This document shows, piece after piece, positions 42,626 to 52,084 of a stretch of DNA of 55,244 nucleotides. Made by a program: the position numbers and the translations under genes. Positions within the stretch are counted from its first letter, which is position 1; each line of letters starts with the position of its first letter. The notes below the pieces were generated by a model that saw only the letters and a program-made list of their open reading frames with translations, was not told the DNA's origin and made no database searches. The DNA is from an uncultured Lachnospiraceae bacterium (GTDB lineage Bacteria > Bacillota > Clostridia > Lachnospirales > Lachnospiraceae): assembly GCA_910587295.1 (NCBI GenBank), contig CAJULP010000028.1, positions 1 to 55,244 of the forward strand. Direction: 5' to 3'.

Positions 42626-45408
42626 GGGGAATATTTTTGGATGTGCTGGAGAGTAATATTGTGGTTTCTGCTGCGTTCCTTTTGCTGTATTTGTTTTCCG
42701 GAAGGCTGCGGAGGCGTTACGGTGCCGGATGGATGAAACTGGCATGGATCATCCTGGCGGTGCGGCTTGCCATCCCCTATAATTTTTCCCTGCCCTCCGC
42801 ACCGGTTGGGCTGTTTACTCTTTCGGGAATCATCCGGGAGGAAGAATCCGGGTGGACAAACAGGGGTACAGGCGGGAACGATGGGGAAGCGGACGGACAG
42901 GCTGGCGGTATGGCGGCTGGAAAAGGTGCGGCAGCTTTGGATGCCGGAGATGGGGAAGGGGTTAACGCTTATCCGGGAACTGTTATAACAGAAGGAATCG
43001 GAGCGGAAAAGGAAGCCGGAACAATGGGAGCATCCGATCTGTTGATAACAGGACCTGAAGATGATACCGGAAACCGTCGGGCAGAATCCGGACAGGCATC
43101 AGGTACGGATGCGGGAAGGGCATGGCAGAAGGGAGCGCTTGCTTTAGTCCGTATGTTTCCGTTTCTTTGGCTGGCAGGGGCAGCACTGTGCCTGGCCTAT
43201 TGCCTGATCGGATGGGGCTGTTTTTGGATAAACTGCCGGAAAAACTTAAGGCCGGTGACGGATATTGCCGTGAGGCGGCAGGTAATGGGGCTGGAAAAGA
43301 AACTTATGGGGAAGGCATCTATCCCTGTTTACCAGAGCCGGGCGGCAAAAAGCCCTATGCTGGCTGGCTTTTTTGGTCCAAAGCTGATCTTTCCCATTGC
43401 TTTGGCGGATAAAGAGGAATGGGAGAAGAGGGAATTAAACCTTATAGTGGCCCATGAAGTGTTCCATTACACCCATAAAGATCTGTGGCTGAAACTGCTG
43501 ATGACATTTGTCTGGTGCGTTAACTGGTTTAATCCGCTGATCTGGATGATGAAAAAGCAATTTTTTTATGAACTGGAGCTTGCCTGTGATGAATGTGTGC
43601 TTTTCGGCTGTGATGAGGAACTTCGGGAAGCCTATGCAAGGATGATGCTTTCTTTTGCAAGGGAAAAGAAAGGTGGGAGTGCCTTTTCCACCGGATTTGG
43701 GGAAAATAGAAAGCAGATGAAAGAAAGGATAGATTATATGTTGGATATCAGGGGAAGAAAAAGAGGAACGGCAGGTATTATCTTGACCGGCATCATGGTG
43801 ACAGCCATGGGGCTTATGGTCTCCTGTGGATCTAAGTTAGAAGAAAGGAATCCGGAAGAACAACAGATCATTCAGGAAACGGAGCATGATGGAAGCGGAC
43901 AGGAAGATGACGGTGGGAAGGAAGCTTCGGACGGTGATGACGGGAGTGGAGCACAGGAGGATTTCAATCAGAAGCAGGAAAGCGCTATCCCTTATGACCC
44001 GAACAATGTGTACAATGAGATGATCAGATATTATGGGGATGTGCTTTTTATCGCAAGGCAGGACGGGATTTACCGTCTTTCGGATGGCAGGGAAGAATTG
44101 GTCTATGCCAACAGCTATTGGATGAGAAGAGGGATGGAGATCTATCAGGATGGCCTTTACTTTTGTGGTTCATCAAAATCAGGGGAGCAGGAAGGGCACA
44201 ATATCCATATTTACCGAATGGATCTTGCTACCTACGAAGTGGAGGATCTGTTCGCCCTGTTTAGCCAAGTGTATGACGCACTTTATGATATCACTGTTAT
44301 CGACGGGAAACTTTACGTTACAAGCGGGTATTTTGGAACAAAGATGGGATTTGAGCTTTCTGAGGATGGCAGGATCACAAAGACTCTGGATGAGGAAGCG
44401 GAAGATTACCTTTACAGGGAAGATAACGATTACTGGAATCTGCAGAGGAAGATATTTAATAATGAAGTGACGATCGGCTCTGAGGAATATGTGGAGCTTA
44501 CGGAAAAAGCAAGTGGTATGTACCGGGGAGCTATTGACCTGGCTGCCTGCCAGAAAATGCTGGACGGGGATCAGGTGGTCATGAAGTACAAGGATGAACT
44601 TCTTTCCAGCATTTATCTGAAAAAGCCGGATGGGAATTATGAATTTTTATGCGATGCCGTTGCTGCCTATCCAATCCTTGTGACAGAAACCGGCGTGTAT
44701 TATCCCCTTTATGAGGGCTCGGCCATCTGGTATGTGGATTATGAGACCAAAACGCAGCGGAAGATCTGGGAGGAGGATAGCAGGGAGTGGAAGGAAATCC
44801 AGTTGGCTAATTATGACCGGGATTATCTTTACTTTACATCAAAAAGGTTTCTGGGAAGAGATCAGGAAGGCGTCAGCGTACATGAAATATATCTGATGCG
44901 CATTCCCAGGTGGGAAGAGGGGAAAGCGGAAAAGGTATACCGGTTTGAAGATGGAAGCAATCTGGGCAGTCTGCAGAGAAAATGTGCCGTGGCGGACGGA
45001 AAAATGTTCTTTGAGGACCATGAAACGATAACCCTTGATCCTGATGCAAATGGGATGGGACCGGAAAATAACGGGGAACCATCCAAAGACGGGGCAACTA
45101 TGCGGCAGGTGGTTGAGACCTTTGCAAAGGCTTATTTCCAGAATGACGAGGAGACGCTGCGCGGATATCTGGCGGAGGGTTTTGAAGGGAACCCGGATTT
45201 TTATCCGTATCCCCAACAGGCAGGGGAGATGGAAGGACAGTATATCGCCGGGGTGCCGGAAGGGGATGTGCCTGTTGGCGTGATCTGCTATGTCTCTTAT
45301 GAGTTTAGCGGGAATGCGGAGACGGAGGATGCGTACAGCTATCTTAGTATGGAAATGGAAAAGACCGGACAGGGATGGAAGGTCTTGAGCTATGGGCTGG
45401 AAGGATAA
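42622..45408 (+). CDS. BlaR1-type M56 metalloprotease with propeller-like sensor
   Basis: 928 residues. The M56 protease half has membrane segments near 10-60, 175-205 and 290-310, and the zinc motif AHEVFHY with His278. Ligand-activated cleavage of the partner BlaI is the known mechanism. A glycine/alanine-rich extracellular insert (about 75-165) is unusual. After a further membrane segment ending 'GLMVSCGSK' (about 385-402) comes a large extracellular region: acidic linker, a DUF5050-like propeller ('DVLFIARQDGIYRLSDGREE', 'GLYFCGSSKSG', 'GKLYVTSGYFG') and a small NTF2-like C-terminal domain ('VVETFAKAYFQNDEETLRGY'). No penicillin-binding sensor domain is present and no beta-lactamase gene adjoins, so it senses something else. 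Confidence 0.8.
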   Translation: MRGIFLDVLESNIVVSAAFLLLYLFSGRLRRRYGAGWMKLAWIILAVRLAIPYNFSLPSAPVGLFTLSGIIREEESGWTNRGTGGNDGEADGQAGGMAAGKGAAALDAGDGEGVNAYPGTVITEGIGAEKEAGTMGASDLLITGPEDDTGNRRAESGQASGTDAGRAWQKGALALVRMFPFLWLAGAALCLAYCLIGWGCFWINCRKNLRPVTDIAVRRQVMGLEKKLMGKASIPVYQSRAAKSPMLAGFFGPKLIFPIALADKEEWEKRELNLIVAHEVFHYTHKDLWLKLLMTFVWCVNWFNPLIWMMKKQFFYELELACDECVLFGCDEELREAYARMMLSFAREKKGGSAFSTGFGENRKQMKERIDYMLDIRGRKRGTAGIILTGIMVTAMGLMVSCGSKLEERNPEEQQIIQETEHDGSGQEDDGGKEASDGDDGSGAQEDFNQKQESAIPYDPNNVYNEMIRYYGDVLFIARQDGIYRLSDGREELVYANSYWMRRGMEIYQDGLYFCGSSKSGEQEGHNIHIYRMDLATYEVEDLFALFSQVYDALYDITVIDGKLYVTSGYFGTKMGFELSEDGRITKTLDEEAEDYLYREDNDYWNLQRKIFNNEVTIGSEEYVELTEKASGMYRGAIDLAACQKMLDGDQVVMKYKDELLSSIYLKKPDGNYEFLCDAVAAYPILVTETGVYYPLYEGSAIWYVDYETKTQRKIWEEDSREWKEIQLANYDRDYLYFTSKRFLGRDQEGVSVHEIYLMRIPRWEEGKAEKVYRFEDGSNLGSLQRKCAVADGKMFFEDHETITLDPDANGMGPENNGEPSKDGATMRQVVETFAKAYFQNDEETLRGYLAEGFEGNPDFYPYPQQAGEMEGQYIAGVPEGDVPVGVICYVSYEFSGNAETEDAYSYLSMEMEKTGQGWKVLSYGLEG

Positions 45409-45475
45409 ATGGAACGGGAACGAAAAAAGTGGATAAAAAGTTGAAAATTTTGTTATTCTGCAGCATGTTGTTTTC

Positions 45476-46390
45476 TCAGTTGATATTGTTTTCGGGTCTG
45501 TCCTTGGAAAAAATCTCTTTGTCAAGCCGTAAGGAGGAAAGGACGGTCCGCTCCACGAAAAGCGTCTGATCGCGCCGAACGGACAATGCCCACTTGACCA
45601 ATGAAAGCTGATTGTTTTCTAATTCTATGCAGGTGACGCATCGGGGGTGGACACAGCTTCCGGTGTTCATATAGTAGGGGGATGCGGCATGGAGCCTTGG
45701 CCTGTGGGTGTGGCCGGTGATAAGGGGCATCTGATGTTCGGATGCGTAGGAGGAAAGGCGCTGTTCCACCCGGTCTTTGCAGACGTAATTTTTTGCGGCG
45801 CTGGTAGGATCCAACACGCCGAAATGTTCTAAGGGGCGCCACAGGTAACGGACCAGGAAGCGTGCCAGCTTCCAGAAGGTGGAGTTTAAAGCATCCGCCT
45901 GATGTCCATGGGTGAGATAGAGCCGTAGCCCGCTGCAGGGATTTTCAAGAATGATCCCTTCATAAAAAGTAAGGCCGGGGAAGAGGGGCTGCATACATTG
46001 GGTCTGGGTACAAAAGTAAGAGGAACAGACGGTATCGGAGTAGCCCGGCTTCTTCTTTTCCATATCGTGGTTACCGTATAGCATGATCAGCCGGTTCCTT
46101 TGGTGGAACAGGGAAAGGAGCCAGAACACATTGCTGTGAAGCTCAATGATCTGGCTCATCTTCCGGTTTTCCCACAGCTCATCCCCGTCCCCTAACTCTA
46201 TATAGATATAACCCCGGTCATAGTAGTGCCGAAGGGCGGTAAAATACAGGTTCTGGTTTTTTAGGAAGTTATCGTTAGAGCTCCCGTCACCCCTGTGGCA
46301 GTCGCTGAAAAGCACATAGCGCATTCTGGCGTTCATGGGGAAAACGGGGGCATTTTCAAAAGCATGCCGGATACGGGATTGGTCGCTCAT
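45476..46390 (-). CDS. metallophosphoesterase
   Basis: 304 residues, calcineurin-like fold. All metal motifs are visible: 'FSDCHRGDG' (D-x-H), 'ELGDGDELW' (GD), 'YGNHDME' (GNH), 'LTHGHQAD' and 'ITGHTHRP' (GHTH). No membrane segment. A substrate such as UDP-diacylglucosamine or a nucleotide diphosphate is possible but not shown. It lies downstream of the DUF4474 gene on the same strand with 29 bases between, so the two form an operon. Confidence 0.85.
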   Translation of the reverse strand: MSDQSRIRHAFENAPVFPMNARMRYVLFSDCHRGDGSSNDNFLKNQNLYFTALRHYYDRGYIYIELGDGDELWENRKMSQIIELHSNVFWLLSLFHQRNRLIMLYGNHDMEKKKPGYSDTVCSSYFCTQTQCMQPLFPGLTFYEGIILENPCSGLRLYLTHGHQADALNSTFWKLARFLVRYLWRPLEHFGVLDPTSAAKNYVCKDRVEQRLSSYASEHQMPLITGHTHRPRLHAASPYYMNTGSCVHPRCVTCIELENNQLSLVKWALSVRRDQTLFVERTVLSSLRLDKEIFSKDRPENNIN

Positions 46391-46419
46391 GGGAAAATCC
46401 TTTCTGGTTGTTAATTCTT

Positions 46420-47343
46420 TTATTTCTTATATTTCTTGCATTTTTTACATCTTTTACATTTTTTGCAGCCTTTGTATTTTCTGGGGGCCAGCATCTTACG
46501 GAAGACAAATGGCAAAAGGTAGTACAAGTATAAAAGCCGGTCGATGGTGGCACAAAAGGGCGCAGTAGTCCATAGATACACTTTGCAGAAGATCCGGTTC
46601 CAAAACTGTGCCCATTTGCGCTGCAGTCTTGCAAACCACCCGTAATGGCGCTCCTGCGGTCCGCAAAAGCAAATCTGGAGTTCACAGCCGCAGACAGATA
46701 CATCATTCCGGTCAACGCCTGTTTCGTACAGGGCATTTAAAAAGCTGTGCATCATATCCCGGTCAGGAAAGCGGATAGCGGCCTTAAGACAAAGCTGCTC
46801 CGGCTTGGAAAAGCGTCCCATGCAAAAGGCGGTAAGCCACCAGGTACGTTTTGATAGTTCTGCCATCCTGTCATGCCCTTTGACCAGACCAAAGGACATA
46901 AGCAGCATTTCGTGATCGCTTGCCGCATCAAAGACAGCGGTGGAGTATTCCCCTGGAAGCAGTACACGGTCAGCGTGATAAACGCCGATTTCAGCCCCGG
47001 TGTTGATGCCATACTGGCCTTTCCAAAATTCAATCAGCCAGGTGCGTTCCTGCCAGGTAAAATACACAGGGAGGTAATCAAACACCATATTGAAAGAAGC
47101 GGCGGCCCGGTCAAAAAGCGCGGTATAACCTATTTCACGCTGCCATGCATCTATCCGGGAAGAAATGATATCCTGATGGTTGTCATAACAGTATCCAAAA
47201 GGGGCGATCAAAGAGGACAGAAGTTCACATTTATCACAAGAGGACATAGAACATACCTTTTTAATGGCGGAGCGTCTTCTGGTAAATCCCAAAAGGACAC
47301 AAAGCACCAACGCCAAAAGTAAAAAACCAATTGAAAGATACAT
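46420..47343 (-). CDS. DUF4474 family protein
   Basis: 307 residues with an N-terminal membrane segment (about 3-20). The central region carries the DUF4474 pattern 'PFGYCYDNHQDIISSRIDAW', 'VFDYLPVYFTWQERTWLIEF' and 'WKGQYGINTGAEIGVY'. This domain occurs widely in clostridia and its role is unknown. The C-terminus is odd: a hydrophobic stretch and then a Lys/Cys repeat (KGCKKCKRCKKCKKYKK). AAGGA precedes the ATG on the minus strand. It heads a two-gene unit with the phosphoesterase. Confidence 0.75.
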   Translation of the reverse strand: MYLSIGFLLLALVLCVLLGFTRRRSAIKKVCSMSSCDKCELLSSLIAPFGYCYDNHQDIISSRIDAWQREIGYTALFDRAAASFNMVFDYLPVYFTWQERTWLIEFWKGQYGINTGAEIGVYHADRVLLPGEYSTAVFDAASDHEMLLMSFGLVKGHDRMAELSKRTWWLTAFCMGRFSKPEQLCLKAAIRFPDRDMMHSFLNALYETGVDRNDVSVCGCELQICFCGPQERHYGWFARLQRKWAQFWNRIFCKVYLWTTAPFCATIDRLLYLYYLLPFVFRKMLAPRKYKGCKKCKRCKKCKKYKK

Positions 47344-47401
47344 AATGTAGATCCTTGTCGAAGTTCTTACTATATTGTATGTGGGAGGGTGGCGGTGGTG
47401 C

Positions 47402-47429
47402 TTGAAAAAAAAACTAAATGCAGTATAAT
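47402..47429 (+). promoter_or_regulatory. promoter of the patatin-like gene
   Basis: TTGAAA (47402-47407), 16 bases, TATAAT (47424-47429). Confidence 0.65.
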
Positions 47430-47490
47430 AAGATTACAGTGTTAAAAGTAAGAAGCATGCAATTTTGGGGAATGGATAAAGGAACAGGAT

Positions 47491-48348
47491 ATGCAGATGA
47501 AGGAAGCGGGGATCATGATCGAGGGGGGCGCCATGCGCAGTGTTTTTGCGGCAGGGGTGTTGGATTTTCTGTTGGAGAAGGGAATCGAGATCCCTAATGT
47601 GCTGGCGGTCTCTGCAGGTGCGTATGCAGGTATGAATTATATATCAGGCCAGATGGGCAGAGCCGTGGACGCAGTCATCAAGCCCCTGGAAAAGGAAAAA
47701 TATATGGGGGCCAAGACGTTTTTAAAAAAGGGAACCTTTTTTGACATGGATTATCTGTTTGATGTGGTGCCGAAAAAGCAGGCGCCTTTTGATTTCGAGA
47801 CCTTTAAAAATTCAGCCAAGAGGTTTATCATCAACACGACGGACTGCCTGACAGGAAAGAGTGTATATTATGAGGATTTTGACACGGAAGAGCAGTTTTG
47901 GAAGATATGCCGGGCGGCTAATTCCCTTCCCTTTATTTCAAGGGTCAGCCGGATCAATGATATTCCCATGCTGGATGGAGGGCTGGCGGATGCCCTTCCG
48001 ATGGAAAAGGTGCAGGAAGAAGGGTGGGAAAAGCTTTTGGTGATCTTGACCCGAAAAGAAGATTATCGGAAGAAATACAGGCATTTATATATGTTTTTCC
48101 TGCGGCTTCTTTACCATAAATATCCGCAGCTGATCAAGACGGTAGCTGGCCGGGCCCAAAAATACAATGCCTGTTTAGATGAGATTGACAGGATGGAAAA
48201 AGAAGGAAAGGCAATCGTCCTTCGCCCGTCAAGGCTGGCGGTGGGGAATAATGAATCCAACGTGGAGGTGCTGATGGATTACTACCAGCATGGCTACGAG
48301 GAGGCAATGGGGAGAGAAGAGGAGATATTCAGCTTTTTGACAACGTAA
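47491..48348 (+). CDS. patatin-like phospholipase
   Basis: 285 residues. The oxyanion 'EGGAMRSVFAAG', the nucleophile in 'LAVSAGAYAG' (Ser41; the first glycine of GxSxG is alanine here) and the catalytic aspartate in 'PMLDGGLADALP' form the serine-aspartate dyad of YjjU/RssA-type bacterial patatins, which hydrolyse lipid acyl esters. No signal peptide. AAAGGA lies upstream. The TPR-DUF4037-DUF4125 gene follows 21 bases later, so the two are probably co-transcribed. Confidence 0.85.
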   Translation: MQMKEAGIMIEGGAMRSVFAAGVLDFLLEKGIEIPNVLAVSAGAYAGMNYISGQMGRAVDAVIKPLEKEKYMGAKTFLKKGTFFDMDYLFDVVPKKQAPFDFETFKNSAKRFIINTTDCLTGKSVYYEDFDTEEQFWKICRAANSLPFISRVSRINDIPMLDGGLADALPMEKVQEEGWEKLLVILTRKEDYRKKYRHLYMFFLRLLYHKYPQLIKTVAGRAQKYNACLDEIDRMEKEGKAIVLRPSRLAVGNNESNVEVLMDYYQHGYEEAMGREEEIFSFLTT

Positions 48349-48369
48349 GTTAAGAATGGAGGCATGGAC

Positions 48370-50703
48370 ATGGATATCAATCAAGTTTTAAAACAATTAG
48401 ATGAGTTGTTTGCGCAGCATCAGATCAGGGAGGTGGAACCTTTCCTTTTGGAAAAAATGGAAGCTGCCAGGCGGCTTGGAGATACCGGGGCGATGATCAC
48501 GCTTTTAAATGAGCTGATCGGCCATTACAGGGAGACAGGGGAAAGTGAAAAATCAATTGCCGCCTGTAAGCAGGTGTTAGAGTTGATGGACCAGTTGGAA
48601 TTAAAAGGCAGCGTTGCTTATGCGACCACACTGTTAAATGTGGCAAATGCCTGCCGGGCAGCAGGACTTTTGCGGGAATCCATGATCTACTATCAGGAAG
48701 TCAAGGAAATTTACGGGCGGGAATTAGAGTCTTCAGACTTTCGCTATGCCAGCTTGTATAACAATATGAGTCTGCTTTTTCAGGAAATGGGAGATTTTGA
48801 CAGTGCATGTGACTGTTTGGAAAGGGCTCTTAGCGTGGCATCCCTTTACGAGGAAGCGAGGATTGAGGTTGCTGTCACTTACACGAACCTGGCGGCATCC
48901 CAGCTGAAAAACGGCAGGATTGCGGAAGCGGTTGACAATCTGAAAAAGGCATTTTCTATCTTTGAGATGGATGAGGAGCGGGATTACCATTACAGCGGCG
49001 CACTTTCCGCTATGGGAGAGGCTCAGTACCTTTTAGGGAATCTGGAAGAATCCGCAAGGTATTACAAACTTGCGTTAAATGAGATTGAGCGGAACATGGG
49101 CAGGAATAAAGCCTATGAGATCACGCTGCAGAATCTAAATGCGGTGACGGTAAAGCTTCGGGAGCTTCCCGCGCAAAGTGGCAGGTTTGCAAATGGCATG
49201 GAGCTGTGCCAGGCTTTTTATGAAGAATATGGCGTTCCCATGATCAGGGAAAAGTTTCCCCAGTATGAGCAGGTGATCGCCACAGGGCTTGTGGGGGAAG
49301 GGTCGGAGTGTTTTGGTTTTGATGACGAGGTGTCAAGGGATCATGATTTTGGCCCGGGCTTTTGCATGTGGCTGACGGACCAAATTTATGATGAGATCGG
49401 GCAGCAGCTGCAGGAGGCCTATGACGAGCTGCCTTCCACCTACGGGGGGATTACCCGGTTTACCACCGCAAAAGCCCAAAAGAGGGTGGGGGTATTCCGT
49501 ATCGGTGATTTCTACGAAGGACTGATCGGGCTCAAAGACGTGCCAAGCACGCAGAACCAATGGCTGTTTTTGGAAGATTACCGGCTTGCGGCAGCCACAA
49601 ACGGAAAGGTGTTCCGGGATGACTTTGGGGAATTTACCCGGATCCGCCGGGGCATATTAAACCATTACCCGGAAGAGGTGCGGATCCAGAAGATTGCCAG
49701 GCAGGCAGCCCTTATGGCCCAGTCCGGGCAGTACAATTATTCCCGGATGTTCGGCAGAGGGGAAAAGGTGACGGCGGCGATCGCTTTATCTGAATTTATG
49801 AAGCATACCATGGCTATGGTCTATCTTTTGAACCGGAAGTATTCTCCCTTTTATAAATGGATGCACAGAGGGATGCAGGAGCTTCGGGTATTGCCGGAGA
49901 TTGGAGATATTTTAAATGCCCTTGTGGATTTCCCAAGCGGTGACGAGCGGATTCCGCAGACCATTGAGATCATTGTTGCGCTTATTATTGCCGAAATGAA
50001 AAAGCAGGGTCTTACCAGCGGGGAAGATAATTACCTGGACCACCATACGGACAGGATCCTGCACAGTATCCCCCAAAAAGAGCATAAGGATGAAACCTTT
50101 AAGTCTGCTCTTGTGGATGAACTGGTTTCCCTTGAGTGGGAGGCCTTTGACAAGGTTCACAACGAAGGAGGCAGGGCCGACTGCCAGGACGACTGGAACA
50201 CTTTTTCCATAATGAGAAAAAGCCAGTACCTGGCCTGGGATGAAGAAATGTTAAAGAGTTATATCAGTGACTTTAACAGGGCCAATGACAGGGGATGGAA
50301 CCTGATCACCGAAAAATACGGCAGGATGATGGAGAGTACGGCACCGGTCCAGTTTTTGGAGATTAAGGATTCCCTTCCAAAGCTGCCGGAGGTAAAGAAG
50401 GAAATCATAGAAGAGATTGTTAAGATACAGGTTGGCTGGATGGAAGAGTTTGCAAAGGAATATCCCAAAGCGGCTGAAAATGCAAGAAGCATCCATTCCA
50501 GTGAAGATAATATGTATAATACTTCCTATGAAACTTATCTTAGAGGAGAGTTGTCCACTTATTCCGACCAGACACTGGATCTGTACGGGCGGTTTGTTGC
50601 AGATGTATGGAAGGACGGAAAAAACCTGGCAAAGATCATTATGGAGAATACGGCGAAATTGTACGGCTATACTTCCCTGGAGGATTTAGAGGGCAAGCTG
50701 TAA
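48370..50703 (+). CDS. TPR + DUF4037 nucleotidyltransferase-like + DUF4125 fusion
   Basis: 777 residues in three parts. Residues 1-265 are tetratricopeptide helices ('ALSAMGEAQYLLGNLEESAR'). Residues about 275-570 match DUF4037, with the nucleotidyltransferase-like 'GEGSECFGFDDEVSRDHDFG' near 310. The last 200 residues match DUF4125 ('EWEAFDKVHNEGGRADCQDD', 'ITEKYGRMMEST'). The combination suggests a transferase that modifies a nucleotide, RNA or protein and picks partners through its TPRs; nothing firm is known. Start 48370 has GGAGG seven bases upstream, while an ATG at 48364 is too close to that site. Confidence 0.75.
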   Translation: MDINQVLKQLDELFAQHQIREVEPFLLEKMEAARRLGDTGAMITLLNELIGHYRETGESEKSIAACKQVLELMDQLELKGSVAYATTLLNVANACRAAGLLRESMIYYQEVKEIYGRELESSDFRYASLYNNMSLLFQEMGDFDSACDCLERALSVASLYEEARIEVAVTYTNLAASQLKNGRIAEAVDNLKKAFSIFEMDEERDYHYSGALSAMGEAQYLLGNLEESARYYKLALNEIERNMGRNKAYEITLQNLNAVTVKLRELPAQSGRFANGMELCQAFYEEYGVPMIREKFPQYEQVIATGLVGEGSECFGFDDEVSRDHDFGPGFCMWLTDQIYDEIGQQLQEAYDELPSTYGGITRFTTAKAQKRVGVFRIGDFYEGLIGLKDVPSTQNQWLFLEDYRLAAATNGKVFRDDFGEFTRIRRGILNHYPEEVRIQKIARQAALMAQSGQYNYSRMFGRGEKVTAAIALSEFMKHTMAMVYLLNRKYSPFYKWMHRGMQELRVLPEIGDILNALVDFPSGDERIPQTIEIIVALIIAEMKKQGLTSGEDNYLDHHTDRILHSIPQKEHKDETFKSALVDELVSLEWEAFDKVHNEGGRADCQDDWNTFSIMRKSQYLAWDEEMLKSYISDFNRANDRGWNLITEKYGRMMESTAPVQFLEIKDSLPKLPEVKKEIIEEIVKIQVGWMEEFAKEYPKAAENARSIHSSEDNMYNTSYETYLRGELSTYSDQTLDLYGRFVADVWKDGKNLAKIIMENTAKLYGYTSLEDLEGKL

Positions 50704-50713
50704 GGTATGACTT

Positions 50714-52084
50714 ATGAAAACAGTTAAAAATAAAACTTATGAAATAGACATGTGTAACGGTCCTTTGTTTGGCAAGATATTGCTCTTTACACTGCCGCTT
50801 ATGCTCTCCGGCATTTTACAGCTTCTGTTCAATGCGGCCGATGTGGTAGTGGTGGGGCGTTTTGCGGGAAATGAGGCGTTGGCGGCGGTGGGATCTACCG
50901 GCTCTTTAACAAACCTTTTGGTGAATCTGTTTATCGGTCTGTCTGTGGGAGCGAACGTTCTTGTGGCAAGGTATTATGGCGCCAAGGCATGGGATGAGGT
51001 CAGTCAGACCGTCCACACTTCGATGCTGGTCAGCGCAGTTGGCGGGATTGTTCTTGCTTTTATCGGGATCGCGCTTGCCAGGCCGCTTTTGCTTATGATG
51101 GATACGCCGGAAAATGTGATCGGACACTCGGTTCTTTATATGAGGATTTATTTTATGGGGATGCCGGTGATGCTGCTATTTAATTTTGGCAGCGCTATTT
51201 TGCGGGCAATCGGGGATACCAGAAGGCCTCTTATCTACCTGGTCATAGCAGGTGTGATCAATGTGGTTTTAAACCTTTGTTTTGTGATCGTCTTTCGTAT
51301 GGGAGTAGCAGGTGTGGCACTGGCAACAGTGCTTTCCCAATGTGTATCCACGGTATTGATACTGCGGTGCCTTACTAAGTCGGAAGGGTGCTTTCGGCTT
51401 TGTAAGGAAAAGCTTTGCATCAACAAAGAAAAACTTGGGAAGATTGCGGCAATCGGCCTGCCGGCAGGTATCCAGGGGTCGCTGTTTTCTATCTCTAATG
51501 TTTTGATCCAGTCATCGGTAAACTCTTTTGGGTCTATTGCCATGGCGGGAAATACGGCAGGGTCTAACGTGGAAGGGTTTGTCTATACGGCAATGAACTC
51601 CGTCCACCAGACGGCGGTAAGCTTTACCGGGCAGAATTTAGGCGGGCAAAGGTACGATAGGATCAACAAGATACTGCTGGAATGTCTTCTCTTTGTAGCG
51701 GCAATCGGTCTGGTCTTAGGAAATGGAGCATATCTTCTGGGAAACCGGATTTTATCAATCTACTCATCTGATGTGGAGGTAGTTGCCTATGGCATCCAGA
51801 GGATGAGCATTATTTGTGTCTTTTATTTCCTGTGCGGGGTTATGGACGTGCTGGTGGGAAGTATCAGGGGATTAGGATATGCGGTGATGCCGATGATCGT
51901 GTCGCTTCTTGGGGCCTGCGTATTCCGCGTGATCTGGATTTATACTATTTTTCAATGGAACAGGACTTTGCGCACCTTATACATATCCTATCCGGTGTCA
52001 TGGGGCCTGACTGCTCTTGCACATTTGATTTGTTTTTTTGTGGTAAGGCGTAAGATTTTTGATCGGGAGAAAATACAGAGATGA
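50714..52084 (+). CDS. MATE family efflux transporter
   Basis: 456 residues with 12 membrane segments in two six-helix halves. The start 'GPLFGKILLFTLPLMLSGIL' and 'LFNAADVVVVGRFAGNEALA' are typical of the DinF/NorM-like group in Firmicutes that exports drugs or organic cations with sodium or protons. 'AGVINVVLNLCFVIVF' marks the first-half end. It overlaps the following HAD gene by four bases (ATGA), so the two are coupled. Confidence 0.9.
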   Translation: MKTVKNKTYEIDMCNGPLFGKILLFTLPLMLSGILQLLFNAADVVVVGRFAGNEALAAVGSTGSLTNLLVNLFIGLSVGANVLVARYYGAKAWDEVSQTVHTSMLVSAVGGIVLAFIGIALARPLLLMMDTPENVIGHSVLYMRIYFMGMPVMLLFNFGSAILRAIGDTRRPLIYLVIAGVINVVLNLCFVIVFRMGVAGVALATVLSQCVSTVLILRCLTKSEGCFRLCKEKLCINKEKLGKIAAIGLPAGIQGSLFSISNVLIQSSVNSFGSIAMAGNTAGSNVEGFVYTAMNSVHQTAVSFTGQNLGGQRYDRINKILLECLLFVAAIGLVLGNGAYLLGNRILSIYSSDVEVVAYGIQRMSIICVFYFLCGVMDVLVGSIRGLGYAVMPMIVSLLGACVFRVIWIYTIFQWNRTLRTLYISYPVSWGLTALAHLICFFVVRRKIFDREKIQR

